A stretch of DNA of 32,975 nt from contig JAFQBF010000091.1 of NCBI GenBank assembly GCA_017416735.1, positions 1-32,975 of the forward strand. Reading direction: 5' to 3'. Below are positions 1-8,304 of the stretch, in pieces. The DNA comes from Bacteroidaceae bacterium. GTDB taxonomy: Bacteria > Bacteroidota > Bacteroidia > Bacteroidales > Bacteroidaceae. The number at the start of each line of letters is the position of its first letter. Position 1 is the first letter of the stretch. Position numbers and translations under genes: made by a program. Under the pieces are notes generated by a model that had not been told where the DNA came from, ran no database searches, and saw only the letters and a program-made list of their open reading frames with translations.

Positions 1-140
1 TTACCGAACCGGCGAGGGCGGCTCAAAAAATAGATTTTTCCTTCCGTAACCAAACGGTAGATAAGTGCAGTCTTATCCACATATACGTAATTTCCATTAA
101 TAATGCTCTCAAAATCCTGTATGCCGATAGGGTATTTCAT
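1..140 (-). CDS. AAA-ATPase-like / PD-(D/E)XK nuclease family protein, N-terminal part (cut by window edge)
   Basis: The reverse strand opens with ATG at 140 and reads 46 codons into the window edge. The translation begins [10 protein letters not shown], continues through VYVDKT, and reaches SRPRRFG followed by the first two bases of a Lys codon. This is the N-terminus of the AAA-ATPase_like family (PF09820), whose members usually carry a C-terminal PD-(D/E)XK nuclease-like domain. The SRPRRFGKS stretch is their Walker A-like loop. Such genes occur in many near-identical copies in Bacteroidales genomes and their role is not established. The C-terminal part lies outside the window, so intactness cannot be judged. 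A good promoter match lies about 37 nt upstream. Confidence 0.8.
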   Translation of the reverse strand, partial: MKYPIGIQDFESIINGNYVYVDKTALIYRLVTEGKIYFLSRPRRFG

Positions 141-176
141 AGCCGTTCTTGTTTAGGGGTTTCACGATTCATTCCG

Positions 177-207
177 CAAACTTACGATAATTTTGTCAGA
201 ACAGCAA
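177..207 (-). promoter_or_regulatory. Bacteroidetes-type promoter for the AAA-ATPase-like gene
   Basis: On the minus strand, TTG (207-205), a 20-nt spacer and TAAGTTTG (184-177) match the Bacteroidetes consensus (TTTG, 19-21 nt, TAnnTTTG). The site lies in the 111-nt gap between the metallo-hydrolase stop and the start codon at 140. Confidence 0.5.
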
Positions 208-251
208 CAGCCGTTCCAACAAACTTTGTTCGCGGACTTGGGTTTTTCTCT

Positions 252-1028
252 TTAAAGTTCAATAGCCAACCCGTCGTAAGCAAAATGCACATGGAGAGGC
301 AGTTGCTTTTCTGCTTCTTCATGCAAGCCCATGTGATGGCTCATGTGTACAAAATAGGTTTCTTTCGGGTTCAGTCGCTTGACATTCTCCAACGCCTCAT
401 CAATGCTCTGATGAGTGCCATGCGGTTTGGGGCGCAAAGCATTCATGACCAATACATCCAAGCCTTGTAAGAGCCCGTATTCGCCATCTGGCATAGTCAG
501 CATATCAGTCACCCATGCCATCCGGCCGATACGATACCCCAAAATGGGAAGCTTGCCATGCATGATACGAACGGGCATGATTTCCACTTTCGCTCCGTTG
601 GAATTGCTTACATAAAACGGAATACCGGGATTGATTTCTTCCAATAGAATACGCGGCACACCGGGATACAACTGCTCGGCAAAGCAATAGGGTATGCGTT
701 CACGAAGCCGTTGGGCCACAAAAGGTTCTGCATACACGGGCACATCACGGAACCGGCAAAACGGACGGAGGTCATCCAATCCGCCCACATGATCGTAGTG
801 CTCGTGAGTGACCAGCACTGCATCGATGGGCTTGAAGTCGTTCAACCGTATCATTTGCTCGCGAAAATCAGGGCCGCAATCTATCAGGATGCGCACGCCA
901 TCTACTTCTACCAAGCCGGAGCAGCGCAAGCGCTTGTCTTTCGGGTCTGTGCTTGTACAAGTGGGACAAGTACATCCTATCTCAGGGACTCCCGTCGAAG
1001 TTCCGCTTCCCAAAATCGTTACTTTCAT
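252..1028 (-). CDS. PhnP-like MBL-fold metallo-hydrolase
   Basis: A 258-aa metallo-beta-lactamase-fold hydrolase. The metal-binding motif THEHYDH puts H75, H77, D79 and H80 in the usual HxHxDH order. Further metal-ligand candidates are the Asp in VTDM and the His residues in FVHMSHHMG near the C-terminus. The N-terminus GSGTSTGVP followed by C19, C21, C24 and C36 resembles the structural zinc site of PhnP-type cyclic phosphodiesterases. Bacteroidetes homologues are usually annotated as MBL-fold hydrolases or phosphoribosyl 1,2-cyclic phosphate phosphodiesterase-like. No phn genes are present, so a role in phosphonate use is not supported and the substrate is unknown. It starts 10 nt after murB ends, on the same strand, so it is probably the last gene of a three-gene operon. 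Confidence 0.85.
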   Translation of the reverse strand: MKVTILGSGTSTGVPEIGCTCPTCTSTDPKDKRLRCSGLVEVDGVRILIDCGPDFREQMIRLNDFKPIDAVLVTHEHYDHVGGLDDLRPFCRFRDVPVYAEPFVAQRLRERIPYCFAEQLYPGVPRILLEEINPGIPFYVSNSNGAKVEIMPVRIMHGKLPILGYRIGRMAWVTDMLTMPDGEYGLLQGLDVLVMNALRPKPHGTHQSIDEALENVKRLNPKETYFVHMSHHMGLHEEAEKQLPLHVHFAYDGLAIEL

Positions 1029-1038
1029 ATTCCTTAGT

Positions 1039-2052
1039 TTATATAAAATTCACTTCCGGCGAGATGCTCACGCCAAACTTATCGGATACCGACTTCTGTA
1101 TTTCTTCAGACAGGCGGATGACTTCTTTTCCCGTAGCTCCACCAAGGTTCACCAGCACCAAAGCCTGCTTATGATGAACGCCGGCACGCCCCATTTGTTT
1201 ACCCTTCCATCCGCATTGGTCAATCATCCATGCGGCCGGTATCTTTACCCGTTGGGCATCCACTTCGTAGTGAGGCATCTGCGGGTATCGTGCCGACAGC
1301 GCCTCGAATTGGGCATATGGAATGATGGGATTCATAAAGAAGCTACCGGCATTGCCCTGCACTTTCGGATCGGGCAATTTGGCTTCGCGAATTTTTATTA
1401 TGCCTTCGCGAACGTTCGATAACGTGAGCGCACATCCGCTTTTCTCCAATTCGGCACGCACATTGCCGTAATCGAGATGATACGACGGAGTTTTCCGCAA
1501 ACGATAGGACACCTTGGTCACGATGTGCCGGCGTTTCAATGAAAGCTTGAAGACACTTTCCCGATAGGCATATCCGCACTCCTCGTTCCTGAATACACGT
1601 TCTTTTCCTGTAGCCACTTCGATGGTCTCAACTTCCACAATCAGGTCCTTGGCTTCCACGCCGTATGCACCTATGTTTTGAACGGCAGAAGCACCCACTT
1701 CGCCAGGAATGAGCGACAGGTTCTCGGCACCATACCATTCGTTCGACACGGCATAGGCCACAAAATCATCCCACACCTCGCCTGCACCGACACGGACAAT
1801 GACCGCCTCGGCATCCTCGGCCACCACTTCGAATCCACGGATGCAGGAGTGGAGAACGATGCCCGGATAATCGCCCGTAAAGAGCAGGTTGCTTCCTGCA
1901 CCGATGTGCAGCCAGCGGTCGCCTTCCAATGGATAATCCCGCAATATTTGTTTCAGTTCTTCCACCGAATCATATTCGATGAACAAGGATGCCTTGACAT
2001 CCATACCGAAGGTATTGTGTGGTAAAAGTGAATAGTCTTTCGTTATCTTCAT
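1039..2052 (-). CDS. murB: UDP-N-acetylenolpyruvoylglucosamine reductase (MurB)
   Basis: A 337-aa cytoplasmic flavoenzyme that reduces UDP-GlcNAc-enolpyruvate to UDP-N-acetylmuramate with NADPH, the second committed step of peptidoglycan synthesis. The FAD-binding features are [10 protein letters not shown] near residue 50 and [17 protein letters not shown] in the centre. Catalytic candidates known from E. coli MurB are visible: Arg in YRESVF (R164), Ser in NAGSFF (S237) and a Glu close to the C-terminus in SPEVNF. The layout and length fit the type I (E. coli-like) enzyme. It lies 7 nt after the DUF4348-like gene and 10 nt before the metallo-hydrolase gene, all leftward, so co-transcription is likely. 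Confidence 0.97.
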   Translation of the reverse strand: MKITKDYSLLPHNTFGMDVKASLFIEYDSVEELKQILRDYPLEGDRWLHIGAGSNLLFTGDYPGIVLHSCIRGFEVVAEDAEAVIVRVGAGEVWDDFVAYAVSNEWYGAENLSLIPGEVGASAVQNIGAYGVEAKDLIVEVETIEVATGKERVFRNEECGYAYRESVFKLSLKRRHIVTKVSYRLRKTPSYHLDYGNVRAELEKSGCALTLSNVREGIIKIREAKLPDPKVQGNAGSFFMNPIIPYAQFEALSARYPQMPHYEVDAQRVKIPAAWMIDQCGWKGKQMGRAGVHHKQALVLVNLGGATGKEVIRLSEEIQKSVSDKFGVSISPEVNFI

Positions 2053-2059
2053 ACCTCTA

Positions 2060-2917
2060 TCAATTGCCTAAATCTTCAAAACGTGTGAGCTTCCATTCGC
2101 CATTCCTGCATCTGAAATAAAGCGTATTGCAGAAACCATTGCCGAATCCTCTCAACTCGATGATGCGTGTCCGAGATTTCCTGTCCAAGCGCTGACCGTA
2201 GTTGATGTTCGTCAGATGCTCCGTAGGCAACTTGGGCTGGAAAGTAAACCATTGGGCTTTCTGTATCGTGGTTTCCAGAATCTGGAAATCGTCATCCGGG
2301 TCGGGAGCCACAAAAGGCAAGGGGTCACTCACCCGTTCGGCCTGGAAGAGCGAATCATTGGCAAAACGCTCGTAAAATTCGTAGAAGTCTTCCTGTCCGT
2401 TCTCGTCCTTCGATATCGTAGCGTCGTCTATCGCCTCCAGTTTCCACCAGCCATACAGACGTTCGAAATAATATCGTTTCAGTCTCCGTTCCTTCAGATC
2501 AATCCATTCGATGCGTACACTGGTCGAAGCCGTGTCTTTCTCCAGTTCGGCATCCTCCAGTTCATCATAAAGCATCGTATAGAACTCCTGTTGGCTGAAG
2601 AGCGGGTCATGCTTCCATTCTTCTTTTTCGATGGAATCCTTCTTGCTGTCCATATAATAAGGTAAAGGGAAGATGACACGACGAAGCTGGAACCTCTCGC
2701 TCGTAGCAAAATTATACAAGAAGTCGGCAAAGCTTCTTTCGGCATAAGCCGACACCTCCGGCTCCTCCACGACCTCTTCCACCACCAATGTATCCGCCAC
2801 GACCTCGACGGAGTCCGTCAGTTCCCCCTGCGATTCCTGCACGTCCGGATTCTTCTTTCCGACACCGCATGAAACCAGGCATCCCAGCATACAAATAGCA
2901 ACAATCAGTTTCTTCAT
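2060..2917 (-). CDS. DUF4348-like lipoprotein
   Basis: A predicted lipoprotein of 285 aa from the chosen ATG at 2917. This start puts MKKLIVAIC at the front of a lipoprotein signal with lipobox LVSC (Cys17). An in-frame ATG at 2941 would add eight polar residues before the signal, which is less likely. After the Cys comes an acidic low-complexity linker (about residues 20-55, rich in Glu, Val and Asp). The remainder is an aromatic-rich domain with GWWKLEAI and a later GEWKLTRF, which look like repeats of one structural element. This resembles the Bacteroidales DUF4348 family, of unknown function. It probably acts in the cell envelope and is the promoter-proximal gene of the unit containing murB. 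Confidence 0.8.
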   Translation of the reverse strand: MKKLIVAICMLGCLVSCGVGKKNPDVQESQGELTDSVEVVADTLVVEEVVEEPEVSAYAERSFADFLYNFATSERFQLRRVIFPLPYYMDSKKDSIEKEEWKHDPLFSQQEFYTMLYDELEDAELEKDTASTSVRIEWIDLKERRLKRYYFERLYGWWKLEAIDDATISKDENGQEDFYEFYERFANDSLFQAERVSDPLPFVAPDPDDDFQILETTIQKAQWFTFQPKLPTEHLTNINYGQRLDRKSRTRIIELRGFGNGFCNTLYFRCRNGEWKLTRFEDLGN

Positions 2918-2943
2918 CGACTTGTTTCTTGAAAAATTCAACG

Positions 2944-2980
2944 CAAAAATATAAATATTCCGTTTAATTCGCTAACTTTG
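2944..2980. promoter_or_regulatory. Divergent promoter -7 elements for the DUF4348-like operon and pheS
   Basis: TAACTTTG at 2973-2980 on the plus strand fits the TAnnTTTG element and lies 28 nt before the pheS start. On the minus strand TATTTTTG (2951-2944) fits the same element for the leftward operon. Upstream -33 elements are weak for both. Confidence 0.4.
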
Positions 2981-3007
2981 CCGCCAATAAAAAACAAACA
3001 AGGAACT

Positions 3008-4042
3008 ATGTTAGCAAAAATAGAACAACTTCTACAGGAAATAGAAGGATTGCAAGCTTCCAATGCAGAAGAACTGGAAGTGTTGCGAATCAAATATTTG
3101 AGTAAAAAAGGAGCCATCAACGACCTGATGGCCGACTTCCGCAACGTGCCAGCCGAGCAGAAGAAGGAAGTAGGTATGAAAGTGAACGAACTGAAGAACA
3201 AGGCACAGGAAAAGATAGCAGCCTTGAAGGAAACTTTCGCCACACAGGACAACAGTGCCGCCGAAATGGACCTGACCCGTACGGCTTATCCTATCGGTTT
3301 GGGTACCCGCCATCCGCTGAACATCGTGAAGAACGAAATCATCGACATCTTCCACCGACTCGGCTTCAGCATTGCCGATGGTCCTGAAATTGAGGACGAC
3401 TGGCACGTGTTCTCATCCATGAACTTTGCCGAAGACCATCCGGCCCGCGACATGCAGGACACTTTCTTCGTGGAAGCCAATGCAGAAGACGTGAAGAAGA
3501 ACGTGATTCTCCGCACACATACCTCATCTGTACAGAGCCGCGTGATGGAACATACCCAGCCGCCAATCCGCATCATCTGTCCGGGTCGCGTATATCGTAA
3601 CGAAGCCATCAGCTACCGTGCACACGCTTTCTTCCACCAAGTTGAAGCCTTGTATGTGGACAAGAACGTATCATTCACCGACTTGAAGCAAGTATTGCTG
3701 CTCTTTGCCAAGGAAATGTTTGGCGAACAGACTCAAATCCGCTTGCGTCCGTCATACTTCCCGTTCACTGAGCCAAGTGCAGAAATGGACATCAGCTGCA
3801 ACATTTGCGGCGGTAAGGGTTGTCCTTTCTGTAAGGGAACAGGTTGGGTAGAAATCTTGGGTTGCGGTATGGTTGACCCGAACGTACTCGAACTGAACGG
3901 CATCGACAGCAAGGTATATTCAGGTTATGCACTCGGTATGGGTATCGAACGTATCACCAACTTGAAGTATCGTGTGAACGACTTGCGACTCTTCTCCGAA
4001 AACGACACCCGTTTCTTGAAGGAATTCGAAGCAGCAAACTGA
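3008..4042 (+). CDS. pheS: Phenylalanine--tRNA ligase alpha subunit
   Basis: The alpha subunit (344 aa) of the cytoplasmic alpha2-beta2 phenylalanyl-tRNA synthetase. The ATG at 3008, giving MLAKIEQLLQ, is preferred over an in-frame ATG at 2978 because the latter lies in the promoter and adds a non-conserved peptide. The N-terminal coiled coil (about 1-90) binds tRNA. Class II motif 2 is seen in GRVYRNEAIS, the Phe-pocket segment in FPFTEPSAEMD, and motif 3 in GYALGMGIERI. Between them is CNICGGKGCPFCKG, a CxxC(x4)CxxC insertion likely to bind zinc. pheT is not adjacent, which is usual in this order. Confidence 0.96.
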   Translation: MLAKIEQLLQEIEGLQASNAEELEVLRIKYLSKKGAINDLMADFRNVPAEQKKEVGMKVNELKNKAQEKIAALKETFATQDNSAAEMDLTRTAYPIGLGTRHPLNIVKNEIIDIFHRLGFSIADGPEIEDDWHVFSSMNFAEDHPARDMQDTFFVEANAEDVKKNVILRTHTSSVQSRVMEHTQPPIRIICPGRVYRNEAISYRAHAFFHQVEALYVDKNVSFTDLKQVLLLFAKEMFGEQTQIRLRPSYFPFTEPSAEMDISCNICGGKGCPFCKGTGWVEILGCGMVDPNVLELNGIDSKVYSGYALGMGIERITNLKYRVNDLRLFSENDTRFLKEFEAAN

Positions 4043-4055
4043 TAAATTCATCGAT

Positions 4056-4141
4056 ATAGTGTCATCCTGAGCATCGCGAAGGATCTGATAACATCCCCGT
4101 GTATGCATCCAGATTCTTCACTACGTTCAGAATGACACTAT
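4056..4141. repeat. Dispersed palindromic repeat, paired inverted copies (REP-like)
   Basis: ATAGTGTCATCCTGA (4056-4070) is matched by its inverted copy at 4127-4141 with one difference. The core arms are about 26 bp (4061-4086 and 4111-4136), each carrying the GTCATYCTGARC...GAAGRATCT pattern, around a 24-bp centre. It can fold as one long hairpin and separates pheS from the MFS gene. Related hairpins lie at 11974, 13449 and 14560. Confidence 0.8.
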
Positions 4142-4157
4142 CTTTATATCTGGAAGT

Positions 4158-5354
4158 ATGAAAGAAAGATTAGTCACCCCCAGTTATATCCTGATTATTG
4201 CAGCCAATTTTCTGCAATTCTTCGGTTTCTGGTTGCTGATACCTGTACTCCCCTTCTATCTGCAAGAAGTGTTCGGAGCCGACAAGACCAGCATCGGGGC
4301 TATTCTTTCCTGCTACACCATCGCTGCACTCTGCATGCGACCTTTCTCCGGCTATCTACTGGACACCTTTTCACGGAAGCCTCTCTATCTGCTGGCCTAT
4401 TTCTTTTTTACAGCCATGTTCGGCGGATATATGTTGGCAGGTACATTGACTTTGTTCATCTTATGCCGAATCATTCACGGATTTGCATTCGGGATGGTAA
4501 CGGTAAGCGGGAACACCATTGTCATCGACATTATGCCTTCATCACGTAGGGGCGAAGGGTTAGGCTATTATGGATTAGCCAACAATACCGCCATGTCCAT
4601 CGGTCCTATGACCGGCCTTTTCTTGCACGATGCTTCTGCAGGTTACACGTTCATTTTCTGTTGTTCTTTGGGAGCTTGCCTCATCGGGCTCTTGTGCGCT
4701 TATCTGGTCAAGACACCTTACAAGGCACCCGTCAAGAAAGAACCTATTTCATTAGACCGTTTCATCTTGCTCAAAGGAATTCCTGCAGGCATCAGCCTAC
4801 TGCTTCTGTCCATTCCATACGGTATGACCACCAACTACGTAGCCATGTATGCCAAGCAGATTAGCATTACCTCTTCTACAGGATTTTTCTTTACACTGAT
4901 GGCCATCGGTATGGCAGTATCGCGGTTGTTCTCCGGAAAACTGGTCGATAAGGGGAAAATTACGCAAGTAATTCAGGCTGGCATGTATTTGGTTTGTCTC
5001 TGCTTCTTTGCGCTGAGTGCTTGCGGATGGTCAGCTTCATGGAGTATCGAGTGGACAACCTACCTGTTCTTTCTCATCTCCCTGTTATTGGGTATCGGAT
5101 TCGGAACTATGTTTCCTGCCTACAACACATTGTTTGTGAACCTTGCCCCCAACAACCAACGGGGAACGGCCACAAGCACCTACCTCACCTCTTGGGATGT
5201 AGGCATTGGAATAGGAATGGTATTGGGAGGTTACATAGCCGAAGTTACCACTTTCCGAATGGCATATCTTTCAGGTGCTGTCCTGACTGTGATTTCTCTC
5301 CTTTATTTTTACAGAAAAGTATCGCCCCACTTCCTGCAGCATCGACTTCGTTAG
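4158..5354 (+). CDS. MFS transporter
   Basis: A 398-aa inner-membrane protein with about 12 hydrophobic segments and a central hydrophilic loop near residue 195 (KTPYKAPVKKEP), the usual 6+6 arrangement of the major facilitator superfamily. The motif A region is recognisable after TM2 as SGYLLDTFSRKPLYL. The second half has a matching SGKLVDKGK. The overall look is that of drug-efflux-type MFS proteins (YfcJ/arabinose-efflux-like), but the substrate cannot be read from sequence. It is separated from pheS by a palindromic repeat, with a TATCTTTA element at 4139-4146 that may serve as a promoter. Its stop codon overlaps that of the convergent downstream gene. Confidence 0.9.
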   Translation: MKERLVTPSYILIIAANFLQFFGFWLLIPVLPFYLQEVFGADKTSIGAILSCYTIAALCMRPFSGYLLDTFSRKPLYLLAYFFFTAMFGGYMLAGTLTLFILCRIIHGFAFGMVTVSGNTIVIDIMPSSRRGEGLGYYGLANNTAMSIGPMTGLFLHDASAGYTFIFCCSLGACLIGLLCAYLVKTPYKAPVKKEPISLDRFILLKGIPAGISLLLLSIPYGMTTNYVAMYAKQISITSSTGFFFTLMAIGMAVSRLFSGKLVDKGKITQVIQAGMYLVCLCFFALSACGWSASWSIEWTTYLFFLISLLLGIGFGTMFPAYNTLFVNLAPNNQRGTATSTYLTSWDVGIGIGMVLGGYIAEVTTFRMAYLSGAVLTVISLLYFYRKVSPHFLQHRLR

Positions 5355-6502
5355 TCCTTGTAGGTAAATACCCAAATATGCGAAACATGACCTTCGCCAA
5401 GGGTCAGCTGAACGGAAAGGACAAACGGGATGAACAAATCCTTGTGGTTTATAACAAACTCCGGTAAATATTCGCGAAAACGTTGCGGATCCCTGGCTAC
5501 TGTTTCCATATCCACCGCCAATGTAAACGATGCATCGGTCGAGAGATTGGCCACACATTCATTGAACAAAGTCCGGTCCCCAGTCTCGGCAATGGACAAT
5601 GCCTTTTCCACATAAGTCCCCGTAGAATCCTTATCGACCGAAACAATCAAAAAAGGTTCCTCTACTCCTTCCATCTCCTTAATCCGTTGTTCAACAGCCT
5701 CTACATTAGTCTCCTCATCGGGTGTGAGCATTTCGCCCGTCAAGTATAGCACATCACTGTTCAGATGAAATTCGTATTCACTCCAACATTTTTCTCTCTG
5801 CGCCAAAAAGGGCATCGATGCCGAGCGGGTATATAAAGTCATAAAATGACGGCTCTTTCTCTTCTTGTCCTGCATCCGGGAGAACAATTCATCATCGGCC
5901 AGCGAAGTATCATCCAAAGAAGCATCTATCACCTCTTCTATCAATCGTTTCTGATAGCTCAATGCCCAAAATCCTTTCCCCTCGTACGATGCCAAAAAAT
6001 CCTCGTCGCCCAACGGATAGACACGAATCTTCTTCCCCCGATACTTCTCTTCCTTCGGCAAGAAATCGCTCGATGTAAACTCATTCAGCATATCCGCCAA
6101 CAATTGCTTGTCATCAGCCTCCATCCTTAAATAGACTACCTGATTATTCGACAACGGAGAATCATGGAAACTGACAGCCAGATGCCCCATCTGATTACTC
6201 AATCCATGAGCATTCTCTCCTGCATATTCCTTCAAGCCACTGAGAATAAATTCAAACAATCCGGGAAATTGGAAGCGATTCAATTCATCGCGATAATTAG
6301 GTTCCGGATAATTGTCCATAAACGCATAGATATTGTCGCTATACAACACCCCCGTACAATCCGACGGCACTAAAGAGAAAAGGTTGACATCCCGATGACG
6401 GTCTGCCCTATCCAGCTGCATGAAGACATAGCAACCCAATGCCAGACAAAACAGCAAGACCGATGCTATCGTAGCTAATTTAGCAACCGTTTTCAATCTC
6501 AT
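5351..6502 (-). CDS. Membrane-anchored protein of unknown function (DUF3352-like)
   Basis: A 383-aa protein with one N-terminal hydrophobic segment (about residues 10-30) and no lipobox, so it is probably anchored in the inner membrane with a large periplasmic domain. The N-terminal domain begins LFSLVPSDCTGVLYSDN, followed by alternating short strands and acidic helices, with repeated patterns such as VVYLRMEADD and FLIVSVDKDS. It loosely recalls DUF3352-type proteins of Bacteroidetes, but I do not recognise a catalytic motif and the assignment is tentative. It has its own promoter matching the consensus exactly and converges on the MFS gene with a 4-bp overlap at the stop codons. Confidence 0.75.
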   Translation of the reverse strand: MRLKTVAKLATIASVLLFCLALGCYVFMQLDRADRHRDVNLFSLVPSDCTGVLYSDNIYAFMDNYPEPNYRDELNRFQFPGLFEFILSGLKEYAGENAHGLSNQMGHLAVSFHDSPLSNNQVVYLRMEADDKQLLADMLNEFTSSDFLPKEEKYRGKKIRVYPLGDEDFLASYEGKGFWALSYQKRLIEEVIDASLDDTSLADDELFSRMQDKKRKSRHFMTLYTRSASMPFLAQREKCWSEYEFHLNSDVLYLTGEMLTPDEETNVEAVEQRIKEMEGVEEPFLIVSVDKDSTGTYVEKALSIAETGDRTLFNECVANLSTDASFTLAVDMETVARDPQRFREYLPEFVINHKDLFIPFVLSVQLTLGEGHVSHIWVFTYKD

Positions 6503-6528
6503 AGCGCAATAGTTTTATGTTTTTTTTG

Positions 6529-6559
6529 CAAATATAAAAACTTTTTCAAGAGTTCCAAA
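6529..6559 (-). promoter_or_regulatory. Consensus Bacteroidetes promoter
   Basis: On the minus strand TTTG (6559-6556), exactly 19 nt, and TATATTTG (6536-6529) match TTTG-N19-TAnnTTTG without a mismatch. It lies about 26 nt upstream of the gene starting at 6502. Confidence 0.7.
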
Positions 6560-6781
6560 GAATTCACCTCTGTTTTTTCAACGTTTTACAATCCTTTGAA
6601 ACGCTTATTTACATTCAATAACAAGCATATACATCATTTGTTCACTCCATATCCACTTCCCCGATGTATCAGAACAAGCCCCGACGGTATCCAAACGACA
6701 AAAAAAACAAGCCTTTTCGCCATTTCATTTTTTAGTTTACAACAAAAACACTATCTTTATCCACAAATCAAATTTAATCCT

Positions 6782-8140
6782 ATGAAAGTAAAGAAATACA
6801 TTCAAGAAAACGAGGCGCGGTTCATAGACGAACTGTTCAGCCTTATCCGCATCCCGAGCATCAGTGCGAAACCGCAGCATAAAGACGATATGTTAGCCTG
6901 TGCCGAACGCTGGAAGGAACTCCTCCTGGAAGCCGGTGCCGACAAGGCCGAAGTGATGCCATCGGCAGGAAACCCGCTCGTATATGCCGAAAAGCACGTG
7001 AGCGACGACGCACCCACCGTACTTATCTACGCTCACTACGATGTGATGCCCGCCGAGCCGTTGGAACTCTGGAAAAGCGAACCATTTGAACCCGAAATCC
7101 GCGACGGACGCATCTGGGCACGTGGTGCCGACGACGACAAGGGTCAAGGCATGATTCAGGCCAAGGCTTTCGAATACGTGGTGAAGAAGGGACTCTTGAC
7201 ACACAACGTGAAATTCATTTTCGAAGGCGAGGAAGAAATCGGTTCGCCAAGCCTCAACGCCTTCATCAAGGAACATAAGGAACTCTTGAAGGCCGACGTG
7301 ATTTTGGTTTCCGACACCTCGATGCTCGGTGCCGAACTGCCGTCATTGACCACCGGTCTCCGTGGCTTGGCTTATTGGGAAATCGAAGTCACCGGTCCGA
7401 ACCGCGACTTGCACTCAGGTCACTTCGGCGGTGCCGTGGCTAATCCTATCAATACACTTTGCGATTTGATTTCAAAGGTTGTCGATGAAGACGGACGCAT
7501 CACCATCCCGCACTTCTACGACAAGGTGGAAGAAGTGCCGGCTGCCGAACGCGAAATGATTGCCCAGATTCCGTTCGACGAACAGAAGTACATGGATGCC
7601 ATCGGCGTGAAGCAGTTGAAGGGCGAAAAGGGCTACTCTACGCTGGAACGCAACAGCTGCCGTCCGTCGTTCGACGTATGCGGCATCTGGGGCGGCTACA
7701 CGGGCGAAGGTTCGAAGACCGTGCTCCCGTCGAAGGCATACGCCAAGGTATCGTGCCGCCTGGTTCCTCACCAAGACCACGAAACCATCTCGCAACTGTT
7801 CATCGACTACATCAACAGCATCGCTCCCGAGTATGTGCAGGTGAAGGTCACTCCGATGCACGGCGGCGAAGGCTACGTCTGCCCGATTACGCTCCCGGCT
7901 TACCAAGCCGCCGAAAAGGGCTTCACCAAGGCATTCGGCAAGAAGCCGTTGGCCGTTCGTCGTGGCGGAAGTATTCCTATCATCAGCGACTTCGAACGCA
8001 TCCTCGGCATCAAGACCGTACTGATGGGCTTCGGCCTGGAAGCGGATGCCATCCACTCGCCCAACGAAAGCTTCTCGCTCGATATGTTCCGCAAGGGCAT
8101 CGAGGCGGTAGTGGAATTCCACTTGAATTACGGCAAGTAA
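6782..8140 (+). CDS. M20 family dipeptidase / metallopeptidase
   Basis: A 452-aa zinc peptidase of the M20 clan. The start ATG at 6782 gives MKVKKYIQEN; the open frame continues upstream but that part is low-quality sequence containing the promoter. Metal and catalytic residues are all visible: H85 and D87 in YAHYDVMP, D117-D119 in RGADDDKGQ, E150/E151 in EGEEEIGS (general base plus ligand), an Asp in SDTSM and H425 in AIHSPNES. The middle part (about 180-300) is the dimerisation lid domain. Bacteroidales homologues are cytoplasmic dipeptidases (carnosinase/PepV-like) that hydrolyse dipeptides or N-acylated amino acids. A weak promoter (TTT at 6729, 20 nt, TATCTTTA ending 6759) lies just upstream. 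It probably forms its own unit. Confidence 0.94.
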   Translation: MKVKKYIQENEARFIDELFSLIRIPSISAKPQHKDDMLACAERWKELLLEAGADKAEVMPSAGNPLVYAEKHVSDDAPTVLIYAHYDVMPAEPLELWKSEPFEPEIRDGRIWARGADDDKGQGMIQAKAFEYVVKKGLLTHNVKFIFEGEEEIGSPSLNAFIKEHKELLKADVILVSDTSMLGAELPSLTTGLRGLAYWEIEVTGPNRDLHSGHFGGAVANPINTLCDLISKVVDEDGRITIPHFYDKVEEVPAAEREMIAQIPFDEQKYMDAIGVKQLKGEKGYSTLERNSCRPSFDVCGIWGGYTGEGSKTVLPSKAYAKVSCRLVPHQDHETISQLFIDYINSIAPEYVQVKVTPMHGGEGYVCPITLPAYQAAEKGFTKAFGKKPLAVRRGGSIPIISDFERILGIKTVLMGFGLEADAIHSPNESFSLDMFRKGIEAVVEFHLNYGK

Positions 8141-8189
8141 TAATCTACAAGTTTTATGTAAACAACGATTATTACTGAACAAACAACCA

Positions 8190-8226
8190 ATCGGCAGTCA
8201 ACGAAAAAGCTTCATTGGCTGCCGAT
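8190..8226 (+). terminator. Strong hairpin between the M20 and GH2 genes
   Basis: ATCGGCAG (8190-8197) pairs perfectly with CTGCCGAT (8219-8226), and the stem can extend inward with partial pairing around the loop. There is no clear T-tract, so it may be a weak terminator for the M20 gene or a structured leader of the GH2 mRNA. The rest of the 164-nt gap is AT-rich and shows nothing else clear. Confidence 0.45.
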
Positions 8227-8304
8227 ATAGATTATTCCATCCAACAAGTTTTTTCAAAAAGAAACTATTCCAACAAAAGTCAACCGATATCTTTTACATA
8301 TTAC

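Noticed and set aside
252-1028. Metallo-hydrolase considered as a metallo-beta-lactamase
   Set aside because: The four-Cys N-terminal pattern and overall layout fit PhnP-like phosphodiesterases, and there is no signal peptide.
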